A stretch of DNA of 64,000 nt from Pseudomonas sp. VD-NE ins (lineage in GTDB: Bacteria; Pseudomonadota; Gammaproteobacteria; Pseudomonadales; Pseudomonadaceae). The notes under the pieces were generated by a model. It worked only from the letters and a program-made list of their open reading frames with translations, was not told the origin of the DNA and ran no database searches. The position numbers and the translations under genes are program-made. Shown piece by piece: positions 8,739 to 16,871 of the stretch. How positions within the stretch are numbered: position 1 is the stretch's first letter; each line of letters begins with the position of its first letter. The stretch spans positions 2,809,001 to 2,873,000 of the forward strand of contig NZ_CP134772.1 of NCBI RefSeq assembly GCF_031882575.1, read 5' to 3'.

Positions 8739-10298
8739 ATGGAATGGTTAGCGGATCCCACGGCCTGGTTAGGCTTGTTGACTTTGATCGTGCTGGAACT
8801 GGTGCTGGGTATCGACAACCTGGTGTTCATCGCAATTCTTGCGGACAAACTGCCACCGCATCAGCGTGACCGTGCGCGGATTATCGGCCTGTCGCTGGCG
8901 CTGATCATGCGCCTTGGCCTGTTGGCGAGTATTTCCTGGCTGGTGACCCTTACGCAGCCGTTGTTCGAGGTATTTGGCAAGAGCTTCTCCGGCCGCGACC
9001 TGATCATGCTGTTCGGTGGTGTGTTCCTGTTGTTCAAGGCCACCATGGAATTGCACGAGCGCCTTGAAGGCCACATCGGTGAGCGCACGACCAACGCCGC
9101 TTATGCCTTGTTCTGGCCGATCGTCGCGCAGATTGTGGTGCTTGATGCGGTGTTCTCGCTCGACGCGGTGATCACGGCCGTGGGCATGGTCGATGAACTG
9201 GCAGTGATGATGATCGCGGTGATCATCTCGATCGGCTTGATGATTGTCGCCAGCAAGCCGCTGACGCGCTTCGTCAACGCGCACCCGACGGTGATCATGC
9301 TGTGTCTGGGCTTCCTGATGATGATCGGTTTTGCCCTGACAGCCGAAGGTCTGGGCTTCCACATTCCGAAAGGTTATCTGTACGCCGCCATCGGTTTCTC
9401 GATTCTGATCGAGGTGTTCAACCAGATCGCCCGGGCACGCCGCAAGCGCTCGATGCAGGGCCTGCGACCGATGCGCGAGCGCACGGCACACGCGGTCATG
9501 CGCTTGCTGGGCGGGCGCAAACTGGCGGTGGAAGAGGTTGGCGAGGAGATTTCCGATCTGCTCGACGACGGTGACGCGCCAAGTGCCGAACTGTTCGACC
9601 GTCGCGAACGGGTGATGATCAGCGGCGTGCTGCAACTGGCCGAGCGCCCGATACGTGGGCTGATGACGGTGCGCGCCGATGTCGACACGATTGATCTGGC
9701 CGATGATCGTGAGGCGATTCGTAACCGCTTGATGCACTCGTCCTACTCGCGTCTGCCGTTGATTCGCAACGGTGCAGTGGATGAACCTTTGGGCTTCGTG
9801 CACAAGAAGGAACTGCTCAAGGAGTATCTGGCCGGCACCGAGCCGAATCTGGAACATCTGGCGCGCAAGACCCTCAACCTGCTCGACAGCTATTCGATCC
9901 TCAATGCGCTGGAGCAGATGCGCGCAGCCTCGACGCACATTGCTTTTGTGGTCAACGAATTCGGTGATTTTGTCGGGGTGTTGACCATGACTGACATTCT
10001 CGAATCGATTGCCGGTGAGTTGCCGGATGCCAGCGAAATCGAAGGCCCCGACGTGATCGAGGAGCAGGGCGGGTTTATCGTCAGTGGTGCGTTGAACCTG
10101 TCGCGAGTGCGCCAACGCACCGGGTTTGGTGCGCAGCCGACCGAGGACTATCAGACCATGGCCGGGTTGGTGATGAGCCTTCTTGATCGTCTCCCGGTCA
10201 TTGGTGACCGTCTGGAGCTGGAGGGCTGGCAGATGACGGTCAAAGCGGTGGAAGAGCGGCGGGTGACGCGGGTGCTTTTGGAGCGCACGCCAGCGTAA
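8739..10298 (+). CDS. TerC-family membrane protein with CBS pair and CorC domain
   Basis: 519-aa integral membrane protein. Residues about 1-235 form a TerC domain with roughly seven hydrophobic segments and the conserved acidic [11 protein letters not shown] and [13 protein letters not shown] motifs. A CBS pair spans about 300-420, and a CorC/HlyC transporter-associated domain closes the chain (about 435-515). This is the architecture of E. coli YoaE and YegH. TerC proteins are linked to Mn2+ export or metallation of secreted proteins; the exact substrate here is unknown. The ATG follows AGAGAGATAGAG. No partner gene is adjacent. Confidence 0.9.
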   Translation: MEWLADPTAWLGLLTLIVLELVLGIDNLVFIAILADKLPPHQRDRARIIGLSLALIMRLGLLASISWLVTLTQPLFEVFGKSFSGRDLIMLFGGVFLLFKATMELHERLEGHIGERTTNAAYALFWPIVAQIVVLDAVFSLDAVITAVGMVDELAVMMIAVIISIGLMIVASKPLTRFVNAHPTVIMLCLGFLMMIGFALTAEGLGFHIPKGYLYAAIGFSILIEVFNQIARARRKRSMQGLRPMRERTAHAVMRLLGGRKLAVEEVGEEISDLLDDGDAPSAELFDRRERVMISGVLQLAERPIRGLMTVRADVDTIDLADDREAIRNRLMHSSYSRLPLIRNGAVDEPLGFVHKKELLKEYLAGTEPNLEHLARKTLNLLDSYSILNALEQMRAASTHIAFVVNEFGDFVGVLTMTDILESIAGELPDASEIEGPDVIEEQGGFIVSGALNLSRVRQRTGFGAQPTEDYQTMAGLVMSLLDRLPVIGDRLELEGWQMTVKAVEERRVTRVLLERTPA

Positions 10299-10330
10299 TC
10301 CTTGAGTTCACTACTAACTGTGCCGGCCTC

Positions 10331-10395
10331 TTCGCGAGCAAGCTCGCTCCCACCTTGGAACGCGTTTCAAATGTGGGAGCGAGCCTGCTCGCGAA
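10331..10395. repeat. REP doublet (compact)
   Basis: TTCGCGAGCAAGCTCGCTCC at 10331-10350 and its near complement ending at 10395, with only a 19-base spacer, in the gap between the TerC gene and the antitoxin gene. Confidence 0.92.
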
Positions 10396-10528
10396 TGCTT
10401 GGGTTCAGGCACCGCACTACTCACTGATGAACAATGTAGCGATCCTTCCTGTTCCCACCCAACTGCGAGAAACATCTGACGGACAACGCAGAAACGTCGC
10501 TGGAAATCACGTGGTACCGTCAAATGGA

Positions 10529-10592
10529 TTGACGTTAAGACCTGCAGGGAGTGCTATTTTAGGTGCTACTAAAAGCACTTCAGGAAGCACCT
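10529..10592 (+). promoter_or_regulatory. Candidate promoter and palindromic operator of the antitoxin gene
   Basis: TTGACG at 10529-10534, a 17-base spacer, then TGCTAT at 10552-10557 gives a plausible sigma-70 promoter. Overlapping and following it are inverted repeats: AGTGCT (10550), AGGTGCT (10561-10567), AGCACT (10574) and AGCACCT (10586-10592). Phd/YefM-type antitoxins normally repress their own promoter by binding such repeats, so these are the likely operators. Confidence 0.5.
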
Positions 10593-10594
10593 TT

Positions 10595-10843
10595 ATGGCA
10601 CATATCGTTCTTTCCCACGTAGTAGCGAGTATTTCCGAATTGAAAAAAAATCCGATGGGCACCGTAGCTGCTGGAGGTGGACGCTCCGTAGCGATTCTCA
10701 ACCGAAATGAACCAGCGTTTTATTGCGTACCTGCCAAAGAATACGAGGCAATGATGACGCGTCTTGATGATCTGGAGTTGATCGCGCTTTGCAAGGAGCG
10801 AGAAAACGACCCCACCATCAAGGTCTCAATAGATGACCTATGA
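10595..10843 (+). CDS. Type II antitoxin, Phd/YefM-like
   Basis: 82-aa protein starting at the ATG at 10595, after the operator repeats. The N-terminal half (ISELKKNPMGTV, then AILNRNEPAFYCVPAKEYEAM) is the Phd/YefM DNA-binding fold as seen in YafN/RelB-partner antitoxins, and the acidic C-terminus (KERENDPTIKVSIDDL) is the usual toxin-binding tail. An upstream in-frame ATG at 10355 falls in a REP element and is not credible. The gene ends in the ATGA-type overlap expected for a toxin gene, but the toxin frame is broken (see 10833-10889), so this is an orphan antitoxin that may still repress its promoter or protect against related toxins. Confidence 0.85.
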   Translation: MAHIVLSHVVASISELKKNPMGTVAAGGGRSVAILNRNEPAFYCVPAKEYEAMMTRLDDLELIALCKERENDPTIKVSIDDL

Positions 10844-10889
10844 GCTGGAGTTTTCTGAAAAGGCACGGATTCACCCTGTTCAGTACTGA
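10833..10889 (+). pseudogene. Truncated RelE-family toxin remnant
   Basis: Overlapping the antitoxin end, an ATG at 10833 reads MTYELEFSEKA, which is the N-terminus I recognise from pseudomonad RelE toxins, then switches to RIHPVQY and stops at 10889. Full-length relatives are about 85-95 aa, so only 18 residues remain. The loss begins exactly where the 3' end of the convergent thioredoxin gene starts, as if a deletion joined the two. The toxin is certainly non-functional here. Confidence 0.75.
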
Positions 10890-11311
10890 CTCCGCAGACG
10901 CGCACGTGCAACAGTGCGCAAGGTACGAAGTCTCTGACGCAGCCAAGACAGATCATGCGTTCGCTTGCGGGGCGCAATGGGCGCTTTCGTCTTGCCGACG
11001 TGCTCGGCGAAATCCCGTGCGAGGGTTTCTTCCGTGCCGATGCCTTTAAGTTTTTTCACCAGTCTGCCGTCCTTGTAGAACAGCACGGTTGGTGTTCCGG
11101 TCACCAGCGGATGACGTGCAGTTTCGCTGGTATTGAGCATGTAGATATTGGCGCGATGCCGGTACGGCTCGGCCGTCTGGCGAAAGATCGGCCCGGCCCA
11201 TTCGCAGGCGGGGCAATGTTCGTTGGCGAAATAAAGGATCACTGGGCGCCAGGTTTTCAGGGCTTTGCGGTAGGTGGCAGGCAAGGCTGCGAAAGGGGTT
11301 GTCAAGTCCAT
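10880..11311 (-). CDS. Thioredoxin-family protein
   Basis: 143-aa protein with a thioredoxin fold and the redox motif CPAC at residues 33-36 (ILYFANEHCPACEWAGP), a cis-proline region GTPTVLFYKDGR and a basic, Arg-rich C-terminal extension after about residue 115. The start at 11311 is chosen because AAAGGGAG precedes it; a longer frame reaching 11392 has no such site. There is no signal peptide, so it probably acts in the cytoplasm. CPAC instead of CGPC implies a somewhat different redox potential. Its 3' end overlaps the toxin remnant by 10 bases. Confidence 0.88.
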   Translation of the reverse strand: MDLTTPFAALPATYRKALKTWRPVILYFANEHCPACEWAGPIFRQTAEPYRHRANIYMLNTSETARHPLVTGTPTVLFYKDGRLVKKLKGIGTEETLARDFAEHVGKTKAPIAPRKRTHDLSWLRQRLRTLRTVARARLRSQY

Positions 11312-11402
11312 TGGAAACTCCCTTTTTCGGACTGCAGTGGTGATGCGTTCACGGAGAAAGCGAGCCGTCACGAGATGAAAGCTCGCTTTCAAGAGTATTG
11401 GC

Positions 11403-11807
11403 TCAGAGCAGCTTGGATAGCGTTACATCGCTGAAATAAGAGCCAAGTTCATCAAACGTACCGTCATTGGACTCTACCTTCACCGTGAACTTGAGTGTCG
11501 CGGTAGGGGCGTCGAACTCTTGGAACTTGATCGTCCAGTTCTGACCTCCTGAGACGTCAATTTGAACCGGGTTGCCTGTCGGATGTGGTTGCACAGTGAT
11601 GCGGCCCGCATAGCCATGCAGTGTTTTCATTCTTGCCGAGATCATGAATTTACCGCCGCCCTCGCTGCCCAGGAGAACGTCCTGACTGATGGAGTCAGGA
11701 GTCGCGATTATGCAGTGACCATTTACGTAACTGACGTTATTCGGGGTTGTTGCTGTCCAGTGATCGCCTTGATTGGCAAAATCACCATTTTTAATCAGAT
11801 TGGCCAT
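11403..11807 (-). CDS. Hypothetical beta-sandwich protein (carbohydrate-binding-like)
   Basis: 134 aa, beginning MANLIKNGDFANQGDHW. The pattern of an N-terminal NGDF motif, W-rich strands and a C-terminal YFSDVTLSKL resembles the CBM-like beta-sandwich domains that pseudomonads attach to secreted proteins, but here it stands alone and has no signal peptide. AAGGACTTTTGAA precedes the ATG. I do not recognise a specific family. It is separated from the thioredoxin gene by about 90 bases and may be a single-gene unit. Confidence 0.75.
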   Translation of the reverse strand: MANLIKNGDFANQGDHWTATTPNNVSYVNGHCIIATPDSISQDVLLGSEGGGKFMISARMKTLHGYAGRITVQPHPTGNPVQIDVSGGQNWTIKFQEFDAPTATLKFTVKVESNDGTFDELGSYFSDVTLSKLL

Positions 11808-12148
11808 TTCAAAAGTCCTTATTGAGATTCTAACTTCGGTTCCTGACCCGTTCGGTCCAAACCAGTAGGCCTATCAATCCACCGGTCAACAACTGTCAAC
11901 TCTGACAGGTTCAGCCGCAAATCCGATGAACGGTCACCTGTGCTCAATTCATTTTTCAAGACCAATTCATTGCTCTATGTGTGCATCAATTGGTCGCGCA
12001 CATGCCCTTGAATGTGACGTTACTTCCCAATTGGTTGCCCTCAGTAGCGACGGTCAAACCTCTACCGGCAATAGTCGCGTGTAGATACGCGGGCTAACTT
12101 GTTGAACCGATTAATGTTTCCGAGGACCTGGGTTTTATTGCCAAAGCT
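11808..12148. other. Gene-free stretch
   Basis: No convincing coding frame, palindrome or repeat was seen here. It separates the small beta-sandwich gene from the promoter region of the transporter operon and is richer in A+T than its surroundings. Confidence 0.5.
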
Positions 12149-12206
12149 ATGGCACACTTTCTGCTGTCTATTCCGTAGTAACAAACCGTGTTCCGGTATA
12201 GCGGAA
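12149..12206 (+). promoter_or_regulatory. Candidate sigma-54-like promoter and IclR-type operator
   Basis: TGGCAC at 12150-12155 followed by CTGC at 12161-12164 gives the GG-N10-GC spacing of a -24/-12 element (consensus TGGCAC-N5-TTGC; one mismatch). Downstream, TTCCGGTATAGCGGAA at 12191-12206 is a nearly perfect palindrome placed just before the transporter gene and resembles sites bound by IclR-family proteins, one of which is encoded at 16068. Both assignments are inference from pattern alone. Confidence 0.4.
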
Positions 12207-12231
12207 TAAACACAATTCTGGAGTGCTTTCC

Positions 12232-13080
12232 ATGCATCGCCGTCCTTCGTTGTTCAAAGCATGTGTTTTTGTCCTTGCGGCTTCGTCCGCTGTCATGGGT
12301 ATGGCCCAGGCGGCCGACAGCAAGCTCGACAGTGTTCTGGCCCGTGGCAAATTGATTGTCGGCACCGGCAGCACCAATGCGCCGTGGCACTTTCAGGGCG
12401 CGGACGGCAAGTTGCAGGGTTTTGATATCGACATCGCGCGGATCGTCGCCAAGGGTTTGTTCAACGACCCGAGCAAAGTCGAGTTCGTCGTGCAGTCGTC
12501 CGATGCTCGGATTCCCAATCTGCTCACCGACAAGGTCGATATGAGCTGCCAGTTCATCACTGTCACCGCCAGCCGTGCGCAGCAAGTGGCATTCACCCTG
12601 CCGTACTACCGCGAAGGCGTTGGCCTGTTGCTGCCGAACAACAGCAAGTACAAGGAAATCGAAGACCTGCAAGCCGCCGGCGACAGCGTCACCGTGGCCG
12701 TGCTGCAAAACGTCTACGCCGAAGAACTGGTGCATCAGGCATTGCCCAAAGCCAAGGTCGATCAGTACGACAGCGTTGATCTGATGTATCAGGCGGTGAA
12801 CTCCGGCCGTGCCGATGCCGCCGCCACCGACCAGTCCTCCGTCAAATACCTGATGGTGCAGAACCCTGGCCGTTATCGCAGCCCAAGCTATGCGTGGAGC
12901 CCACAAACCTACGCGTGCGCGGTTAAACGCGGCGATCAGGATTGGCTGAATTTCGTCAACACTGCACTGCATGAAGCCATGACCGGCGTTGAATTCCCGA
13001 CTTACGCGGCGTCGTTCAAACAATGGTTCGGTGTAGATCTGCCGTCGCCTGCGATCGGTTTCCCTGTCGAATTCAAATGA
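12232..13080 (+). CDS. ABC transporter periplasmic substrate-binding protein (amino-acid type, SBP_bac_3)
   Basis: 282-aa precursor with a signal peptide (MHRR start, hydrophobic core, cleavage near AQA-A at about residue 28). The mature protein opens with KLDSVLARGKLIVGTGSTNAPWHF and has GFDIDIARIVAKGLF, both standard for family 3 solute-binding proteins. The ATG at 12232 has TGGAG upstream; a GTG at 12223 is an in-frame alternative. First gene of a cluster with two permeases, an ATPase, RidA, an IclR regulator, a DSD1-type enzyme and a KDG-type kinase. From that context D-glucosaminate or a related amino-sugar acid is the likely ligand, but an amino acid is not excluded. Confidence 0.92.
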   Translation: MHRRPSLFKACVFVLAASSAVMGMAQAADSKLDSVLARGKLIVGTGSTNAPWHFQGADGKLQGFDIDIARIVAKGLFNDPSKVEFVVQSSDARIPNLLTDKVDMSCQFITVTASRAQQVAFTLPYYREGVGLLLPNNSKYKEIEDLQAAGDSVTVAVLQNVYAEELVHQALPKAKVDQYDSVDLMYQAVNSGRADAAATDQSSVKYLMVQNPGRYRSPSYAWSPQTYACAVKRGDQDWLNFVNTALHEAMTGVEFPTYAASFKQWFGVDLPSPAIGFPVEFK

Positions 13081-13131
13081 TCCCGTGAGAGTGGGGCGAT
13101 GCACGTCGCCCCGCTCAAGGTACTGCTGACC

Positions 13132-13794
13132 ATGAACTATCAGTTGAACTTTGCCGCCGTGTGGCGCGATTTCGACACCTTGTTGGCGGGGCTCGGTCTG
13201 GGTCTTGAACTGGCGCTGGTGTCGATCGCCATCGGCTGCGTGATCGGCCTGCTGATGGCGTTTGCCTTGCTTTCAAAGCATCGCGCCTTGCGGGTGCTGG
13301 CTTCGGTGTACGTGACGGTGGTGCGTAACACGCCGATTCTGGTGTTGATTCTGTTGATCTACTTTGCGTTGCCAAGCTTGGGCATTCGGCTGGACAAGAT
13401 TCCGTCGTTCATCATCACCCTGTCGTTGTATGCCGGGGCGTACCTGACCGAAGTGTTCCGTGGTGGTTTGCTGAGCATTCCCAAGGGGCAGCGCGAAGCG
13501 GGACTGGCGATCGGCCTCGGCGAGTGGCAGGTCAAGGCCTACGTGACCGTGCCGGTGATGCTGCGCAATGTGCTGCCGGCGCTGTCGAACAACTTCATTT
13601 CACTGTTCAAGGACACTTCGCTGGCCGCCGCAATTGCGGTGCCGGAGCTGACCTATTACGCGCGCAAGATCAACGTCGAAAGCTACCGGGTGATTGAAAC
13701 CTGGCTGGTGACCACGGCGTTGTATGTCGCGGCCTGTTACCTCATTGCCATGCTGCTGCGTTACCTCGAGCAGCGTCTGGCGATCCGCCGATAG
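13132..13794 (+). CDS. ABC transporter permease 1 (HisM/GlnP type)
   Basis: About 220 aa with five hydrophobic segments and the EAA loop (FRGGLLSIPKGQREAGLAIGLGEWQ) that contacts the ATPase. VRNTPILVLILLIYFALP is the typical polar amino-acid permease motif. The start is set at the ATG at 13132 (MNYQLNF), which matches the family N-terminus; an ATG at 13099 is possible. Part of the operon 12232-15672. Confidence 0.92.
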   Translation: MNYQLNFAAVWRDFDTLLAGLGLGLELALVSIAIGCVIGLLMAFALLSKHRALRVLASVYVTVVRNTPILVLILLIYFALPSLGIRLDKIPSFIITLSLYAGAYLTEVFRGGLLSIPKGQREAGLAIGLGEWQVKAYVTVPVMLRNVLPALSNNFISLFKDTSLAAAIAVPELTYYARKINVESYRVIETWLVTTALYVAACYLIAMLLRYLEQRLAIRR

Positions 13795-13803
13795 GAGGCT
13801 GCG

Positions 13804-14466
13804 ATGTACGAATCTCCGAGTTGGTTACATGAATTGTGGGTCGCGCGCGAGCCGCTGTGGCAGGGTTTTTTGACCAGTGTGCAAGTGTCGGCGCTGGCGA
13901 TTCTGCTCGGAACTATGCTCGGCGTGGTTGCCGGGCTGGTGCTGACGTACGGCAAGTTCTGGATGCGCGCACCGTTTCGGTTTTACGTTGATCTGATTCG
14001 CGGCACGCCGGTGTTTGTGCTGGTGCTGGCCTGCTTCTATATGGCGCCGGCACTCGGCTGGCAGATCAGCGCATTTCAGGCGGGTGCCTTGGGTCTGACG
14101 CTGTTTTGCGGCTCCCACGTTGCCGAAATCGTGCGCGGTGCGCTGCAAGCGTTGCCGCGCGGGCAGATGGAAGCGAGCAAAGCCATCGGCCTGACGTTCT
14201 ACCAATCCCTCGGCTACGTGCTGTTGCCTCAAGCGCTGCGGCAGATCCTGCCGACCTGGGTCAACTCGTCTACGGAAATCGTCAAGGCTTCAACCTTGCT
14301 CTCGGTGATCGGTGTCGCCGAATTGCTGCTCAGCACGCAACAGATCATCGCCCGGAACTTCATGACCCTGGAGTTCTACCTGTTCGCCGGTTTTCTGTTT
14401 TTCGTCATCAACTACGGCATCGAATTACTCGGCCGGCACATTGAAAAGCGGGTGGCCCTGCCATGA
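13804..14466 (+). CDS. ABC transporter permease 2 (HisQ/GlnP type)
   Basis: 220-aa inner-membrane permease. It carries [16 protein letters not shown] and the EAA loop [25 protein letters not shown], and about five membrane segments. AGGAGG lies just before the ATG, and the last four bases overlap the ATPase gene start (ATGA), so expression is coupled. Pairs with the permease at 13132 to form the heterodimeric channel. Confidence 0.93.
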   Translation: MYESPSWLHELWVAREPLWQGFLTSVQVSALAILLGTMLGVVAGLVLTYGKFWMRAPFRFYVDLIRGTPVFVLVLACFYMAPALGWQISAFQAGALGLTLFCGSHVAEIVRGALQALPRGQMEASKAIGLTFYQSLGYVLLPQALRQILPTWVNSSTEIVKASTLLSVIGVAELLLSTQQIIARNFMTLEFYLFAGFLFFVINYGIELLGRHIEKRVALP

Positions 14467-15254
14467 CTCAAGCTCAAGTTTCCCCACAGAATCAGGCGTT
14501 GCTGGACATCCGCGGCCTGCACAAACAATACGGCGAAGTCGAAGTGCTCAAGGGTGTCGATCTGAGCATGCAGCGCGGCAACGTGGTGACGCTGATCGGC
14601 TCCAGCGGTTCGGGCAAGACCACGCTGCTGCGTTGCGTGAACATGCTCGAAGAATTCCAGGGCGGGCAGATCCTGCTCGACGGCGAATCCATCGGTTATG
14701 ACGAGGTCAACGGCAAGCGTGTGCGGCATGCGGAAAAAGTCATCGCCCGCCATCGCGCGATGACCGGCATGGCGTTCCAGCAATTCAACCTGTTCCCGCA
14801 TTTGACCGCGCTGCAGAACGTCACCCTGGGCCTGCTCAAGGTGAAGAAAATGCACAAGGACGAAGCCGTGGTCCTCGCCGAGAAATGGCTGGAGCGCGTT
14901 GGTCTGCTGGAGCGGCGCAATCACTTTCCCGGTCAGTTGTCCGGCGGCCAGCAACAGCGCGTGGCGATCGCCCGGGCGATTGCGATGAACCCGAGTTTGA
15001 TGCTGTTCGACGAAGTGACTTCGGCGCTCGATCCGGAGCTGGTCGGCGAAGTGCTCAACGTGATCAAGGGCCTGGCCGAAGACGGCATGACCATGTTGCT
15101 GGTGACCCACGAGATGCGTTTTGCCTTCGAGGTCTCGGACAAGATCGTTTTCATGAATCAGGGGCGGATCGAAGAGCAGGGGCCTCCCAAGGAACTGTTC
15201 GAACGCCCGCAATCGCCGCGTCTGGCTGAGTTTCTCAAAAGCACGCGGTTTTAA
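14463..15254 (+). CDS. ABC transporter ATP-binding protein (GlnQ/HisP type)
   Basis: 263-aa ATPase with Walker [10 protein letters not shown] (about residues 38-46), signature [17 protein letters not shown] (about 158-175), Walker [15 protein letters not shown] and the H-loop VTHEMRF. These residues are all canonical, so it should be active. It overlaps the upstream permease gene by four bases and completes the importer. Confidence 0.94.
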   Translation: MTQAQVSPQNQALLDIRGLHKQYGEVEVLKGVDLSMQRGNVVTLIGSSGSGKTTLLRCVNMLEEFQGGQILLDGESIGYDEVNGKRVRHAEKVIARHRAMTGMAFQQFNLFPHLTALQNVTLGLLKVKKMHKDEAVVLAEKWLERVGLLERRNHFPGQLSGGQQQRVAIARAIAMNPSLMLFDEVTSALDPELVGEVLNVIKGLAEDGMTMLLVTHEMRFAFEVSDKIVFMNQGRIEEQGPPKELFERPQSPRLAEFLKSTRF

Positions 15255-15282
15255 CTTTCGTTTTGAATCAGGAGAAGTACCC

Positions 15283-15672
15283 ATGAGCATTACCCGTTAC
15301 GGCACTGGCAGCACCGCCGCGGGCGGCCAGCCCCGTCCATTCGCTCGCGCCGTTGAAGCGGATGGCTGGCTGCATGTGTCCGGCCAGGTGCCGGCGGTGG
15401 ATGGCGAGATCATTGTCGGCGGCATCGTCGAGCAAACCCATCAGACCATGAAGAACCTCATCGCGATTCTCGAAGAGGCCGGGTATGGCCTGGAAGACGT
15501 GGTGCGTGCCGGCGTGTGGCTGGATGATCCGCGGGATTTCAGCAGTTTCAACAAGGTCTTTGGCGAGTACTTCAAGCCTGAGCACGCACCGGCAAGGGCC
15601 TGTGTGCAGGCGAGCATGATGGTTGATTGCAAGGTCGAGATTGATTGCATTGCGTACAAGAAAAAGGCTTGA
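15283..15672 (+). CDS. RidA-family enamine/imine deaminase
   Basis: 129-aa YjgF/YER057c/UK114-type protein. Conserved features are the VSGQVPAVDGEIIVGGIVEQTHQTMKN region and the HAPARACVQA segment containing the substrate-binding Arg (about residue 105). RidA proteins hydrolyse reactive enamine/imine intermediates released by PLP-dependent dehydratases. Its place next to a DSD1-type PLP enzyme suggests it clears 2-aminoacrylate-like intermediates of that reaction. Last gene of the forward transporter operon; TCAGGAGAAG precedes the ATG. Confidence 0.9.
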   Translation: MSITRYGTGSTAAGGQPRPFARAVEADGWLHVSGQVPAVDGEIIVGGIVEQTHQTMKNLIAILEEAGYGLEDVVRAGVWLDDPRDFSSFNKVFGEYFKPEHAPARACVQASMMVDCKVEIDCIAYKKKA

Positions 15673-15699
15673 AAATTGCTGCGTTGCTTAGGCCGCAGC

Positions 15700-15999
15700 C
15701 CCTCACCCTAACCCTCTCCCGGAGGGAGAGGGGACCGATCTCTATCGATGCAGGTTTTGGCGGCTGATCACAACATGTGCATCGATACAGTCAGGCTCTA
15801 TCTCTCTGGGAGAGGGGACTGATCTGTATCGATGCGGATTTTGCGTATGACGCTTACATTTACATCGATACGGTCAGGCTCTTTCTCTCTGGGAGAGGGG
15901 GACTGTTCTCTGTCGATGCAGATTTTGGCAAATGACCACAACATGTGCATCGATACGGTCAGGCTCCCTCTCCCTCCGGGAGAGGGCGGGGGGTGAGGG
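15700..15999. repeat. Three-unit array of about 85-bp palindromic repeats, capped by inverted arms
   Basis: The array begins with CCCTCACCCTAACCCTCTCCC (15700-15720) and ends with its near complement (15965-15999). Between them three direct units start at 15732, 15817 and 15901, a period of 84-85 bases. Each unit contains ATCGATGC and GCATCGATAC-like arms (for example at 15744 and 15779) that form an internal palindrome, and ends with a TCTCTGGGAGAGGGG segment. It fills the gap between ridA and the IclR gene and may form several large hairpins. Same family as 4640-4788, but expanded. Confidence 0.9.
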
Positions 16000-16067
16000 C
16001 AGCAATGCAACTGACACAACACCAAGGGCCAGTTACCATCCGGCGACTTTGAATGGGAACCACTGAA

Positions 16068-16832
16068 ATGACCGAAGACACCATCAAACGCCGGGCCCGC
16101 GGTCTGGACCGGGCGTTCGATATTCTCGATTTCCTCAAGGAGATCGGCCAGCCGCTGCGCCCGAACGACATCGCCAACGGCATCGGCAGCCCGAAATCCA
16201 CGGTCTACGAACTGGTCGCTTCGCTGCTGGAACGGCGGATTCTGGAACCGGTGGGCAAGGACGGTCACGTCTATCTGGGCCGGCAGTTGTACTTCCTCGG
16301 TCAGGCGCACTTGCGTCACTTCGACCTCAGTCGCGAGGCCGATCACGCCTTGCAGGAGATCGTCAGCCGGACCCACGAAACCGCGCAGATGTGTCTGCTC
16401 AACGGGCGCAAATACACGGTGGCGTTGATGAAGGAGGGCGAGCGGCATTTCCGCATTTCCTCCGACATCGGCGAAAACGCGCCAATCCCGTGGACCGCTT
16501 CCGGGCGCCTGTTGCTCGCGCATTTGAGCGATCAACAGATCATCGACCTGATCGACGAAGACGACTACATGCTGCCCGATGGCGAACGCTTGCCACTGGA
16601 ACGCTTCCTCGCCGAAATCCGTCAGGCCGGCATCGATGGATTTTTCTCCTTCGACAGCGTCGCCGACACCTTTACCCATTGCTTCGCCGCGCCGGTCAAA
16701 GACCCGCAAGGCGTAGCGATTTGTACCCTGTGCATTGTCGCCCCTCGGGCCGATGCGAAGAACAATTACAACGACTATCGCCGGGTTCTGATCGAGAGCG
16801 CCAACAGCCTCGCCCGGCGCATCAACGAATAA
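16068..16832 (+). CDS. IclR-family transcriptional regulator
   Basis: About 254 aa. An N-terminal winged helix-turn-helix (residues about 10-70: RAFDILDFLKEIGQPLRPNDIANGI and SPKSTVYELVASLLERRIL) is followed by the IclR effector domain (HFRISSDIGENAPIPWTASGRLLLAHL, with a C-terminal segment FAAPVKDPQG). The start at 16068 has a GGGA site upstream; ATG 16053 is an in-frame alternative. It likely senses the substrate or a breakdown product and controls the flanking transporter and enzyme genes; the palindrome at 12191-12206 is a candidate operator. Confidence 0.92.
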   Translation: MTEDTIKRRARGLDRAFDILDFLKEIGQPLRPNDIANGIGSPKSTVYELVASLLERRILEPVGKDGHVYLGRQLYFLGQAHLRHFDLSREADHALQEIVSRTHETAQMCLLNGRKYTVALMKEGERHFRISSDIGENAPIPWTASGRLLLAHLSDQQIIDLIDEDDYMLPDGERLPLERFLAEIRQAGIDGFFSFDSVADTFTHCFAAPVKDPQGVAICTLCIVAPRADAKNNYNDYRRVLIESANSLARRINE

Positions 16833-16871
16833 CCACGGCTGCCTGCGGCCGCGAAAGTGAGGAGTTCGACC

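Noticed and set aside
10355..10594. N-terminal extension of the antitoxin from ATG 10355
   Set aside because: It translates a REP arm and the promoter/operator region; the family start is at 10595.
15700..15999. CRISPR array
   Set aside because: Regular 84-85-bp period but the units are similar throughout and palindromic; there are no unique spacers, and no cas genes are nearby.
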